From: JALSHZ01 sp964614535
Lineage (GTDB): Bacteria; Pseudomonadota; Gammaproteobacteria; UWMA-0217
Direction of reading: 5' to 3'
NCBI GenBank assembly: GCA_964614535.1
Contig: CAZTOZ010000039.1
Span: 33,228-97,227 of the forward strand
DNA: 64,000 nucleotides
Position 1 is the first letter of the stretch, and each line of letters starts with the position of its first letter. The translations under genes were made by a program, and so were the position numbers. This document shows positions 52,936 through 62,380 of this stretch, piece after piece. The notes under the pieces are model-generated. The model saw nothing but the letters and a program-made list of their open reading frames with translations, made no database searches and had not been told where the DNA came from.

Positions 52936-55016
52936 CGCGTTATGCTGTTATTCCAGCGTTCTTGTGAACCATTCGGGTTCGTTGAGAACCGCAGAACAAA
53001 CCTCGACTTCTGCCCCGATCGTGACACCCCCGGATCGTCAGGTGGAATCACCCTGAAACGGACCTCGTCGGCCGCACCGACATCCAGTGTCATCGAGACG
53101 CCCCCGCCGGGGCCGAACTGGGAGAGCGTTTTCCGATGGATCCGTTCTCCGACCTGCAGCAATTCGATGTCGACCGGCGCCTGATGGCCCGTGCCATTTT
53201 CCGGGCGCGCCACCTCGATGGTGACGGTCCGGTGGTCCCGACCGAAGTGAAGCCTGAGCCCAACCCGCGCTTTTGCCGATGGATTGCCGCCACTGGTTTC
53301 GAACACTAGCCGGTTGTAACCCTCCTTCACCACGTTGCCACCCTCCACCTCATAGCGGTAGCCGACAAACGCGGGCCGCCCGACGAACGACTCGGAAAAG
53401 ATGCTTTTTCGTGGATCGACAGCCTCGGACTCCACATCCAATATATCGAGCACCGAATGGAAAATCACTTCATGTGTCATGTAGGCATGCGCATTGCGCC
53501 TGACCGCCTGCAGCTCGCGGCCATGACGGCGGGCAAAACGATCGCTCATCCATACCATGAACGCCGGGTTGATCTGATCCCGGATCCTGCGCGCCCCCTC
53601 GGGGATCATGATGCCGTGTCCATACAGCCCCCTCTCACCAGTGCTTTCGCCGTGATCCGCCGCGAAGATCACGATGGCATTCCTCTCTTTCAACGCCTGC
53701 AGCAGCAGGCGCAGCGCATGTTGGGTCGCGAGCACCGTGCTGCGGTACGCATTCACCGCCTCCCGATTCGAACATTGAAACACCTCGTCCAGGACACGAT
53801 CGCAGACCGGTCGGTCATAAACATAGTCCTCGGCAAACCCCCGCCACGGCACGTGAGAACCGTTCATCTCCATCCAATAGAAATATCTGCCGCTCTCTTG
53901 TTGCGCCAACCGGGACAACAGATAGGCCGTCTGAAGCGAATCGTTGAAGTAGCGCCCGGCCGTTGCAAAGACGAACCCCTCCGGCTGGGAGTCGACCCAC
54001 CGCTTCAACTTGCCAACGAACAAGGCTCGATCGGCCTCGGTCGAATAGCTGACGATGGGCGTGGCAAAACCGACGAGGTTCGACTGATCACATCCGATCC
54101 AGGTGGTGTCGAAGCCGAGGCCAGACAATACCGAGATGAAAGATTTTTCGTTCAACAGCCGGTCGCCGTCACTGCGACTCAACATCCAGGGCACCGCCGC
54201 CTGGGTATGATTGGCATAGGAAAATACATTGTCGAGAAAAACATACTCGCCGAAATCCGGGAGCCGGTTCTCCGGCTGGATGTCGTCCGCGACCAGGGGA
54301 AACGAGCGACGCCTCAGCGACTCCCCTCTCAGGAACAGCATGATCACCGGCTCCCGCCGGTTCGTCACGAACGAATACCGCCCGAGCAAGGGGGCCTTCC
54401 GAGCTTCGTTCCGATACAGGCGATATCGCGCCTGCCCCGCGTCCGCCAATGCACCGATCACGTCGAGAGGGAATGCTCCGCCCAACTGCCTGGCCACCGC
54501 ATCGGATCCCGGGCGGCTTTCGACGGCGGCGTACCCGAGCAGCACGGCCAGCAACACTCCCCACTTCCCGCCATGGATCAGGAACCTCCGTTTGCGATGC
54601 TGCTTCTGAAGCCACCCGAACTCAATCACTACACCGAGATAGAGGCTCCCGACGAAAAATATGAGCAGAGGCTTCATCGACCCCAGTCGGGCAACCTCTT
54701 CGGGGCTGGTGTCGAACATCCCCTCGAATACCGCGGGCTCCATGTGAACGCCAAGCGCATACACATAGTAGATCTTGACCGTGAGCAGCAGCCCGAGCAC
54801 CGTGACCGCAGCCCAGTAGGCAACTCGACGAAACGATGCAAAATAGAGGAGATACCAGATCAGCGTGCCGCTGACGATCGACCTGACGAACGCCTCTTGC
54901 CCAAACGAACCACCGGCGCCCCGCAGATTCAGAAGAACGCCCAGAACGAAGACGCTCACCAGTGAAATCAGATACCAAAGCAGGCCATCCCTGCGACGCG
55001 GGGTCCGGAAAGCCAT
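52932..55016 (-). CDS. Sulfatase-fold membrane transferase (phosphoethanolamine-transferase-like) with extra C-terminal beta domain
   Basis: 694 residues. About five N-terminal membrane helices (residues 12-180). The alkaline-phosphatase fold starts at about 225 with MLFLRGESLRRRSFPL, equivalent to the GETAR nucleophile site of EptA-type enzymes but with Ser for Thr. FAADHGESTGERGLYGHG at about 450 carries the conserved Asp-His and second metal site. From about 570 to the end is a beta-rich segment (LHFGRDHRTVTIEVARPENG and following) absent from the common families. Probable role: transfer of a phosphate-linked group to the glycan made here. Its ATG overlaps the neighbouring glycosyltransferase stop (TAATG). 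Confidence 0.8.
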   Translation of the reverse strand: MAFRTPRRRDGLLWYLISLVSVFVLGVLLNLRGAGGSFGQEAFVRSIVSGTLIWYLLYFASFRRVAYWAAVTVLGLLLTVKIYYVYALGVHMEPAVFEGMFDTSPEEVARLGSMKPLLIFFVGSLYLGVVIEFGWLQKQHRKRRFLIHGGKWGVLLAVLLGYAAVESRPGSDAVARQLGGAFPLDVIGALADAGQARYRLYRNEARKAPLLGRYSFVTNRREPVIMLFLRGESLRRRSFPLVADDIQPENRLPDFGEYVFLDNVFSYANHTQAAVPWMLSRSDGDRLLNEKSFISVLSGLGFDTTWIGCDQSNLVGFATPIVSYSTEADRALFVGKLKRWVDSQPEGFVFATAGRYFNDSLQTAYLLSRLAQQESGRYFYWMEMNGSHVPWRGFAEDYVYDRPVCDRVLDEVFQCSNREAVNAYRSTVLATQHALRLLLQALKERNAIVIFAADHGESTGERGLYGHGIMIPEGARRIRDQINPAFMVWMSDRFARRHGRELQAVRRNAHAYMTHEVIFHSVLDILDVESEAVDPRKSIFSESFVGRPAFVGYRYEVEGGNVVKEGYNRLVFETSGGNPSAKARVGLRLHFGRDHRTVTIEVARPENGTGHQAPVDIELLQVGERIHRKTLSQFGPGGGVSMTLDVGAADEVRFRVIPPDDPGVSRSGQKSRFVLRFSTNPNGSQERWNNSITR

Positions 55017-56140
55017 TACTCCCCCTCTGGGCCGACGCCATCCCAGCCCCTGTCGAACCGCCCATCCCAGCAGTTGTTTCTTCGAAACGCCAAGATCTCA
55101 TCGGCGCTCGCCGAGAACCCCAGGGCCTTCCGGGACGCATCCACGAGATCACCGAGCGATGAGACGATGAAGACGCCCGCCTCATGCCCACGGCCGGCCA
55201 TCTCACCAAACCGGGTAGAGAGCACCGGCAGACCGAGCCCCCGATATTCATAATATTTGACCGGATCGACAGCAGCGGTCAGCGCGGTCTGCCGAAAGGG
55301 TATGAGCCCCACGTCGAAACGGGTCATGTGCCCGATCGCATCACGCTGGCTACAGGGCGGAAGGAATTCGATGTTCCCCGGGCATCCCACCGGCTTGGGG
55401 CCATGGAGCGGTCCCACCAGACGCACGACATCATCCGGAAACAGCTCGGCCAACGCCAGCACCAACGACCAGTCGAACCATGCGCCAATCGTCCCCACAT
55501 AGCCAAATATTCGGCGGCCTGCCCTTCCGGCACCTGGCGACGTCACCTCGGGCAGCATGTCGATATCGAGCGCATTGGGCACCAATCGAGGCTTGGCGCC
55601 CACGCTGGACAGACGATCCCCGAGCTGTCGGCTGGAACACCAAACAATGTCCGCGCGCCTGACCAACACCGACTCGATACGGGCCATCGACCATCGGGAG
55701 ATACCGGCATAGAAGCTGGGAAAATCGTCCATCGCATCGTATAGAACCGGCAGTCCAGGATGCTCGGCAATGACGTCCAGCACCAACCGTGACGGCTTGC
55801 CGACGCCAATCAGAAGACTGTCACGATGCCGAAGAACAAACGACTCAATCTGAGCGACGGCGCCCGCCCACAGCCAGCGATTGATCCTGTTGGCCAGCGG
55901 AAGGGGTTCGACGGGAAGTGAATCGACCGGGACCACCCGAAGCCAGGACGGAGTCGAGCTCTCAACCGCCCCACCGGCACTGGCGGCACCGATCAGATCG
56001 CCAACCCTGGGCAGCCTGCCCGGATAGGGATCGACCCACAGCACATCGCCCCCGAAGCGGCGGTGAAACCACTGTACGAATTTCTGTGGGCGTTGAGAAA
56101 AACTCGTCCACGGTACCGGCGAAAAGTAGACTAGATACAT
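55016..56140 (-). CDS. Glycosyltransferase, GT4-like (GT-B fold)
   Basis: 374 residues. Opens MYLVYFSPVPWTSFSQRPQK; the FxQRPQ element is shared with the second half of the upstream 927-aa protein. A central YDAMDDFPSFY block and VLVRRADIVWCSSRQLGDRL mark the acceptor side, followed by RRIFGYVGTIGAWFDWSLV and a C-terminal donor domain with VGLIPFRQTALTAAVDPVKYYEYRGLGLPVLSTRF, where the Glu-containing KYYEYRG loop is typical of retaining GT-B enzymes. Sugar unknown. Confidence 0.85.
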   Translation of the reverse strand: MYLVYFSPVPWTSFSQRPQKFVQWFHRRFGGDVLWVDPYPGRLPRVGDLIGAASAGGAVESSTPSWLRVVPVDSLPVEPLPLANRINRWLWAGAVAQIESFVLRHRDSLLIGVGKPSRLVLDVIAEHPGLPVLYDAMDDFPSFYAGISRWSMARIESVLVRRADIVWCSSRQLGDRLSSVGAKPRLVPNALDIDMLPEVTSPGAGRAGRRIFGYVGTIGAWFDWSLVLALAELFPDDVVRLVGPLHGPKPVGCPGNIEFLPPCSQRDAIGHMTRFDVGLIPFRQTALTAAVDPVKYYEYRGLGLPVLSTRFGEMAGRGHEAGVFIVSSLGDLVDASRKALGFSASADEILAFRRNNCWDGRFDRGWDGVGPEGE

Positions 56141-56182
56141 CGATGACGTGTTGAAACGGAAAACCCTGCGCCGCTGGCGGGG

Positions 56183-58966
56183 TCAATCCTCACCGGATCG
56201 ACGGCGATCCAGCGCTCGACTCAGCACCTCGGCCCGCTGCGTCCAGCTGTTCTCGTCGGCGAGGTGGCGCAGCCGTTGCCTGAAGTCACTGTCGCCTGCC
56301 ACCGCGGCAGCCGCGTCGATGGCGAGCGCGAGGGTACGGGCCGAATCCCCATGGAACACCTCCGGAAACGCCACGCATTCCGACATGAACGACGTCGAAA
56401 CCACCGGCTTCTCCATGGCAAAATATTCGAACAGTTTGAGGGGGGAAGTGGTCTTGGCGACATCACCGGGTGCAAACGGGATGAAACAGACATCGAAAAT
56501 CGCCCCATAAGCCGGCAACCGCTGATAATCGACCGGCCCGAGATAGAGCACATTGTCGGTTTTCGGCAATCTCTCGGCACCACCATAGTAATCCGGCCCG
56601 ATAAACACGAAACCCACCGCCGGCCGTAGCTGGACCAGCGCCTCGATTGCCTCATACCACAGCCACGGCGCCAATGCACCAAAATATCCCACGACGACGG
56701 AATACCGCTGCCGAAATTCCCTGGCCTTTTCATCGACGAGCCCAGAGCCATCCAGCTTTTGCCGGTAGTGACTGGTATCGACGCCATTTGGAACCAATAC
56801 GACATCGGCCTCTCCCACCACCGAGCAGGCTTCGTCATAGAGGGCCTGCGCCGATGCCACGATCAGGTCCGCGCCACCGGAGAAGGCAAAGGACTTCAAC
56901 CGTTCGAGCCGTTCGATATTGCCCCCGTCGCCACTGATCTGTGGATCGATGTGATCGATGTATTCATAGATCAGCGTACCGCCCTCCAGCCGTTTCAGAT
57001 CATCGATCGTAACGACACTGTCGGTCGAATAGACGGAATGTATGGCACCCTCGATCGAACCAACCTCCGGAGAATCGGTGATCCAGACATTGGCCGACAC
57101 CTCGCGGAAACCGCTCACATCGTCCCCTCCCGGGACCGGCGTGCGGAAGATCACGAGATAACCGAGCCGGGCCAGCGCCAGCGCCATGTGCTGGGGGCGC
57201 TGAAAAAGCGGGGTATTCCACGGGATCGTCGATATCTGGACGAACACGCCCCGATACCCGGATCGCTGACTCAACACCTGGGACTGGAAAGACGCCCATG
57301 ACAGATCTGACGACGACCCCGCCCCGGAACCGATCGTCGCCGAACGCGCTCCGGTACGAAACCATTGGACGATACGGTGCCGGGGACCATTCAGGCGGGT
57401 ACGCAGGCCCGACGGAAGCGACCAATAGAGCGATTTGGCCGCGGGATAGGCGACGGCACGGGGGGACCGGAGAAGATAGCCCGCGGCCCGCACCGGACGC
57501 GTCAGACGCCACGACAGGGAATTCTTCATCAGGCCATTCTCCCATTGGAGCTGGGCAATCTCCTGCCTCTGCGAGCGGATGGTTTCCTGCAATGAATCGG
57601 TGGCTTTGAGCGATTGCTCGAGTATGCCATCCAGTTTCTTCTCAAGCTGTTGACGAACCTCGGCCAAATCGGCTTCGAGCCGAGCGACGCGTTCACGTAG
57701 GGCATGCTCATGCTGTGCGCGACGGTCATTGTCCAGCTCACGCACGACGACCGCCAGCGCCATCGAGAGGCGGTTGGAGAATAACGCCTCTGCGACACCC
57801 ACGCGCTCAAGAATGGATACGACAGCTGGCGATAGACGGAATGTCTCCTCCCCGATGCGCTCTGCCTCCTGGCGGAGATTGTCGTAGAACGCGGCCAGGA
57901 AAGGGGCCTGCATCGACGGCGCTCCGTCTATGGCGTCCGAGAAATCGCGCCAAACAACGTCTTCGCTGTATTTCTCTTCCACAATCTTCGACAGGGATTC
58001 CAGCACCGAGCGGTCTGCTTGCCGATCAAGCGCAACCTCATCCACTGTCGGCATGCCCCGGCCGGAGAAATTGGCTTGCGATGCCGCCTCGAGCAATGGC
58101 AGATCGACCACACCCTTGACGCCATCGTATCCCACCAGCACGGCCGGGCGCCGTGCCGCAACCGCCTCCAGCACCACCCGCCCCATTCCGGCGACACCGG
58201 CAGCAGCGCGCATCAACCGATCGGTGTCCGTCCTCTCGCCAAGAAAAGAGACGACCTCGGACAGCGCTTCGTCGGCCACGAACCGCTCCAGCGCAGCGCG
58301 CGCCGGACCGTCTCCGACAATCTGAATCGCCCCGGCACCACAGCGCCCGGCCTTGCGAAGAAAGTCGGACACGCCAACGATTTTCTGCTCATCCAACCGA
58401 CTGACCAGCAGCCAGGGAGCCTCTTCCGGCGACGGCCCAACACCGGCCGCCGGCGGTACCTCGACCCCGTTTGGAATCTCTGCCAGGCGACCTTCCGACA
58501 GGTATGGCGCCACCAGGCGTCCAACCTCGGGTGAGACAGCAACCACGAGCGAAGCCGCCGGCAGCACGACCGAAAGCAACAAGAACTTTTCCAGGACACC
58601 ATAACTGGTCAGCGATGCTGGCCCATGCAACGTCACGATCAGTGGGCGATTCTCCAGCACCGCCGCAATCGCCACGGGAACGATCGACGCGAACGGATGG
58701 ACATGCACAACGTCGATCGCTTGCTCGACGATTACCGACCTGATCTGTTCGACCGTCTCCACAAAAGAGACAACCGTCGCCCCGACGTCGAAAGAGACCT
58801 GCGTGACCGAAGCAACCGTTTCCGGGAGCAGTGCATCTTGAAAGATCTCCCCTACGGCCAGATGGACTTCGTAACCCAACCCGGCGAGTTCCCGTATCTC
58901 GCCCCGGACATGGGTCTCCAGCCCGCCAACCGTAAATTGCTCCATGGCGATGAGGATACGCTTCAC
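56183..58966 (-). CDS. Double glycosyltransferase: GT4 + coiled coil + GT4
   Basis: 927 residues from a GTG at 58966 that overlaps the wzt stop (GTGA) and has AGAGG upstream. First domain, residues 1-380: VKRILIAMEQFTVGGLETHV, then VVHVHPFASIVPVAIAAV and a GT4-like donor half (LVSRLDEQKIVG; MGRVVLEAVAARRPAVLVGYDG). Residues about 410-500 form a coiled coil ending in LMKNSLSWRLTRPVR, a linker often found after coiled coils in polysaccharide enzymes. Second domain, about 575-927: STIPWNTPLFQRPQHMALAL to SPLKLFEYFAMEKPVVSTSF. Probably adds two residues of the exported glycan, held as a rod by the coiled coil. Sugars unknown. Confidence 0.85.
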   Translation of the reverse strand: MKRILIAMEQFTVGGLETHVRGEIRELAGLGYEVHLAVGEIFQDALLPETVASVTQVSFDVGATVVSFVETVEQIRSVIVEQAIDVVHVHPFASIVPVAIAAVLENRPLIVTLHGPASLTSYGVLEKFLLLSVVLPAASLVVAVSPEVGRLVAPYLSEGRLAEIPNGVEVPPAAGVGPSPEEAPWLLVSRLDEQKIVGVSDFLRKAGRCGAGAIQIVGDGPARAALERFVADEALSEVVSFLGERTDTDRLMRAAAGVAGMGRVVLEAVAARRPAVLVGYDGVKGVVDLPLLEAASQANFSGRGMPTVDEVALDRQADRSVLESLSKIVEEKYSEDVVWRDFSDAIDGAPSMQAPFLAAFYDNLRQEAERIGEETFRLSPAVVSILERVGVAEALFSNRLSMALAVVVRELDNDRRAQHEHALRERVARLEADLAEVRQQLEKKLDGILEQSLKATDSLQETIRSQRQEIAQLQWENGLMKNSLSWRLTRPVRAAGYLLRSPRAVAYPAAKSLYWSLPSGLRTRLNGPRHRIVQWFRTGARSATIGSGAGSSSDLSWASFQSQVLSQRSGYRGVFVQISTIPWNTPLFQRPQHMALALARLGYLVIFRTPVPGGDDVSGFREVSANVWITDSPEVGSIEGAIHSVYSTDSVVTIDDLKRLEGGTLIYEYIDHIDPQISGDGGNIERLERLKSFAFSGGADLIVASAQALYDEACSVVGEADVVLVPNGVDTSHYRQKLDGSGLVDEKAREFRQRYSVVVGYFGALAPWLWYEAIEALVQLRPAVGFVFIGPDYYGGAERLPKTDNVLYLGPVDYQRLPAYGAIFDVCFIPFAPGDVAKTTSPLKLFEYFAMEKPVVSTSFMSECVAFPEVFHGDSARTLALAIDAAAAVAGDSDFRQRLRHLADENSWTQRAEVLSRALDRRRSGED

Positions 58967-60270
58967 TTCTGGACCTCTTGCGCTTGAACCTGAACCTGCA
59001 CCGGAAGCACACAAACGCCGCTGCCCTCGACCCTGGGCTGAACCACCTTCAACACCACCGCATCGGCCTTGCGGTCGAGATATTTCATGTCGGCTTCCGA
59101 GATCGCCTCGGCGATTGCAAATGTTACGAAATAGGATCCCGCGGCAAGATCCAGCCGGATACGGAATTCAAAGGTGAAACGTTCGCCGCCCCCCGGGTTT
59201 TTCAGATTGCGCTGCTGATAGAGCGTGCTCGTTCCAAAGACCGACACCCCCTCCACCGTCCGCAGCAACACGCCCGCCTGGAGCTCCGCGATGCTCCGAT
59301 GAACCGCGATCGAGAATCGCAGTCGTACCCAATCCCCCGTCCGGAACGTGGTGCAGCCTTCTCCGTCGTCGTCCAACACGGCCCAACGCTCGATACTGGC
59401 CGCCGTCACCGGCTTCGCCTTCGATGACAGACCGTCGGCAGCTTGCGCGGCATCGGCGGGATGGTCAGGCGCCGGCGTCGCATGCACATCGACGGGCGTG
59501 TCCCGCTCCTCCGCATACAACAGCGCATGATACTCGTCGACGACATCCTTCGCTGCACCGATCGTTCTGACCTCCCCTTGGTGCAACAGGATTCCCCGCT
59601 GACAGAATTTCTCTACGGTGGCCGTCGAATGGGTCACCAACAGAATGGAGCAACCCTTGGCACGCAGCCCTTCGATGTGCTCGAAACATTTTCTCTGGAA
59701 CTTCTCGTCACCCACCGAAAGCGCCTCATCGACGATCAATATCTGCGGGTCCACACACGCCTGGACGGCGAACGCAAGGCGCACGACCATCCCGCTGGAA
59801 TAGGTCTTCACCGGACGCTCTATATGCTCGCCGATATCGGCGAATCGTGCGATCTCCTCGAAACGGTCGTCGATCTCTTCCTTCGTCAATCCCAGGATCG
59901 CACCGTTCAGATAGACGTTGTCACGACCGGAGAACTCCGGATTGAACCCGGACCCCAACTCCAGCAATGCAGTGAGCCGGCCATTGGCCACGACTTCTCC
60001 AGCGGTTGGCGAAAGCGTGCCGGCGACGATCTGCAGCAAGGTGGACTTGCCACTTCCATTGCGACCGAGAATGCCCACCGACTCCCCTTTTTCAATCGAA
60101 AAAGAGACCCCCTTCAGAGCCCAGAACTCACTGTAATACTGGCGTGGCGAATGTCCGGTGATCCGCCTGATGCGCGGCATGATCATCTGCTTGAGGCGAT
60201 CACCCGGGCGCGCATAGATCTGGTAGCATTTCGTCAATCCGTTGACGACGATGGAGGGTTCAGAGGACAT
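58963..60270 (-). CDS. wzt: Polysaccharide ABC exporter ATPase Wzt with C-terminal cargo domain
   Basis: 435 residues from the ATG at 60270 with GAAGAGGG upstream. ABC core: Walker A GILGRNGSGKSTLL (about residue 69), signature VKTYSSGMVVRLAFA, Walker B ILIVDEALSVGDEKFQRKC. A linker rich in Ala/Pro/Asp (about 265-300) leads to a Wzt C-terminal beta sandwich (about 305-430) that in O-antigen systems binds the capped glycan terminus. Overlaps the permease by 11 bp and the double glycosyltransferase by four. Confidence 0.93.
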   Translation of the reverse strand: MSSEPSIVVNGLTKCYQIYARPGDRLKQMIMPRIRRITGHSPRQYYSEFWALKGVSFSIEKGESVGILGRNGSGKSTLLQIVAGTLSPTAGEVVANGRLTALLELGSGFNPEFSGRDNVYLNGAILGLTKEEIDDRFEEIARFADIGEHIERPVKTYSSGMVVRLAFAVQACVDPQILIVDEALSVGDEKFQRKCFEHIEGLRAKGCSILLVTHSTATVEKFCQRGILLHQGEVRTIGAAKDVVDEYHALLYAEERDTPVDVHATPAPDHPADAAQAADGLSSKAKPVTAASIERWAVLDDDGEGCTTFRTGDWVRLRFSIAVHRSIAELQAGVLLRTVEGVSVFGTSTLYQQRNLKNPGGGERFTFEFRIRLDLAAGSYFVTFAIAEAISEADMKYLDRKADAVVLKVVQPRVEGSGVCVLPVQVQVQAQEVQK

Positions 60271-61078
60271 CGGCGAACCCTCTTCTCGTTTTCTGGAACC
60301 AGGCGAATCCCAACCAGGCGACCAGTAGCGCCCCCCCCCAGGAGGCGGCCAGCAGAATAAAAGACGGTGGCAGACCGAAATAGAGGACATCCCGCATCTG
60401 CTCGACGACCGGCGTCAATGGATTGAAATAGAGAAGCGCGCGGTAACCCTCGGGCAACGCCGAGGGCGGGTAGAAGATCGGGCTGAGAAAGAGCGTGATC
60501 GTCGTTACGATGCCGACCAATTGAGAGACGTCCCGCAGATAGACACCCAACGAGGCCAGCCACCAGCTGATGCCGAGCACGAACAGTCCGAAGGGCGCCA
60601 CGATCAGTGGCACATACAGCACCGTCGCGTGGGGTATTCCAAAAAAGATCAGATAGGCCAGCAGCCATACCAGCAGGCTGACGAGGCCATGAAAGAGCGC
60701 CGCCAGCAATTGAACGAAAGGGAGTGTCTCCAGCGGAAAAATGACCTTCTTGACATAGTTCGGGTTCGACAGAACAAGGCCTGGCGCCCGCGTGACACAC
60801 TCGGAAAACAGATTGAACACCATCAGCCCCGCAAACAGCAGCAGCGCAAACTCGGTCTTCGAGTCGCTTCCAGTATCCCACCGGGCCTTGAACACGACGC
60901 TGAAGACGAACGTATAGACCGCCAACATCAGCAGAGGATTCAAGAACATCCAGACCACCCCCATGATGGAGCCACGGTAACGCCCCTCGATCTCGCGCCG
61001 GGTATGGGCGCGAATCAGATCGCGGTTGCGCCACAGGCTCGCGATCATTTCGACGGGACTGGCGGAATATGCTTGCAT
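60260..61078 (-). CDS. wzm: Polysaccharide ABC exporter permease Wzm
   Basis: 272 residues from the ATG at 61078; an in-frame upstream start would extend into a probable non-coding region. Starts with a cytoplasmic SLWRNRDLIRAHTRREIEGRYRGSIMG segment typical of ABC-2 polysaccharide exporters, then six membrane helices and the conserved NPNYVKKVIFPLETLP. Pairs with Wzt. First gene of the minus-strand half of the locus. Confidence 0.93.
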   Translation of the reverse strand: MQAYSASPVEMIASLWRNRDLIRAHTRREIEGRYRGSIMGVVWMFLNPLLMLAVYTFVFSVVFKARWDTGSDSKTEFALLLFAGLMVFNLFSECVTRAPGLVLSNPNYVKKVIFPLETLPFVQLLAALFHGLVSLLVWLLAYLIFFGIPHATVLYVPLIVAPFGLFVLGISWWLASLGVYLRDVSQLVGIVTTITLFLSPIFYPPSALPEGYRALLYFNPLTPVVEQMRDVLYFGLPPSFILLAASWGGALLVAWLGFAWFQKTRRGFADVL

Positions 61079-61495
61079 ACGCGTGTTTCCTTGCGCGCCC
61101 TGTTTGACAGGCTGTTGAAAAAGCCCCTGCTGATACGATACGGCGTCGACGAGTGGCTGGAAATGTTCACTCACCCCATGCAAACCGCGCCATTTGCCCC
61201 TTGATTGCCTCGTCTCGTAGTGACCGGAGCCCTCTTCAACGGGGGCCCAGCACCGAACCACGGACCGAAGCCTAGCGCGACTCACCGGCACTTGGGCAAC
61301 AACGGGAAGAGTCTCCCTGTACTGACGACCAGGCCCCGATCGATCGAGGGCTGGGATTCTTTCGATGATGATTGCCGCCGAAAACGCTCTACCGTTCCTT
61401 GCGTGCGGGTAAAATGGGCCGGTAGGATACCATTCGGCCGAGCCCCGGCCAAACGAGACGGGTTACATCCCCGACGGGAGAAAAAGGAACATCCG
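61079..61495. other. 417-bp divergent intergenic region, with a possible mobile-element end
   Basis: Between wzm (minus) and the GT2 gene (plus). It must hold the promoters for both directions, but no hexamer pair stands out. At 61108-61126 it has CAGGCTGTTGAAAAAGCCC, a sequence resembling terminal repeats of some IS elements. At 61228-61249 a weak inverted partner (CCCTCTTCAACGGGGG) may be present. No transposase frame is present. From about 61250 on I see nothing else identifiable. Confidence 0.4.
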
Positions 61496-62380
61496 ATGCC
61501 CCAGGATGACAAGGGCCTGGCCACGCCGAAACATACCCTGAAGACGACGGTCGTTACGGTCAACTTCAACGCCGCCGGCCTGTTGCATCACGCCGTCTCC
61601 AGCGCACTCGCCTCCCCGCTGGTATCACGAGTCATCGTCTCGGACAACGGCTCCAACGATCGGAGCCTCGAGCAACTCCCGACCGATCCACGAATCACCA
61701 TCCTCAGAAACGGTCGCAACCTCGGCTTTTCGGCCGCGAACAACCTTGGCCTCGCATCTGCGCCGGAGACGCCCTATCTCTTGTTGCTCAACCCCGATTC
61801 CCGGGTCTCTCCGGCGGCCATCGAAGCCATGGCCCGCTTCATGGAGAGCCATCCCGACGTCGGCATGTGCGGACCGCTGATCCTCAACGCCGACGGCTCG
61901 GAGCAGCGGGGCTGCCGGCGGGACGAACCGACGCCCATGGCGGCCCTGAAGACGCTGGTCGGAAAACGCGAGCAAGGCATCAACAAAGTGGGCGCGCCAC
62001 TGCCGAAACAACCGGTGGACGTCGATGCCATCTCGGGCGCCTGCATGTTCCTGCGGCGGAAAGCGCTGGAGGAAGTCGGGCCGCTGGACGAAGGCTATTT
62101 TCTCCACTGCGAGGATCTGGACTGGTGCAAGCGCTTCTGGCTGAAGGGCTGGCGGGTGGTGTTTCTGCCCCATGTCCGGGTTACCCATGCCAAGGGGGGC
62201 AGCAGCCGAAAACGGCGGCTGCGGGTGGAGTGGCACAAGCACAAGGGCATGGCCAGGTACTACCGGAAGTTCTATCGCAACCGCTATCCCCGCCCGCTGA
62301 TGTATCTCGTCTACGGCAGCATCTGGGCACGCTTTGCACTGATGGCACCGCTCTGGATCTGGCGGAGTTACCGCGGATGA
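61496..62380 (+). CDS. Family 2 glycosyltransferase, WbbL (rhamnosyltransferase)-like
   Basis: 294 residues from the ATG at 61496, with AAGGA nine bases upstream; upstream in-frame sequence lacks similarity. KTTVVTVNFNAAGLLHHAV opens the domain, SDNGSNDRS follows, ILRNGRNLGFSAANNLGL and LLLNPDSRVSP contain the donor site, and YFLHCEDLDWCKRFWLKGW is the acceptor/catalytic segment (Glu-Asp-x-Asp). WbbL-type enzymes often add rhamnose to a lipid-linked HexNAc; the sugar here is inferred only. ATGA overlap with the next gene. Confidence 0.88.
   Translation: MPQDDKGLATPKHTLKTTVVTVNFNAAGLLHHAVSSALASPLVSRVIVSDNGSNDRSLEQLPTDPRITILRNGRNLGFSAANNLGLASAPETPYLLLLNPDSRVSPAAIEAMARFMESHPDVGMCGPLILNADGSEQRGCRRDEPTPMAALKTLVGKREQGINKVGAPLPKQPVDVDAISGACMFLRRKALEEVGPLDEGYFLHCEDLDWCKRFWLKGWRVVFLPHVRVTHAKGGSSRKRRLRVEWHKHKGMARYYRKFYRNRYPRPLMYLVYGSIWARFALMAPLWIWRSYRG

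Noticed and set aside
53457..54965. 502-codon plus-strand frame antisense to the sulfatase-like gene
   Set aside because: The minus frame carries membrane helices and catalytic motifs; the plus frame is His/Gln/Arg-rich shadow sequence.
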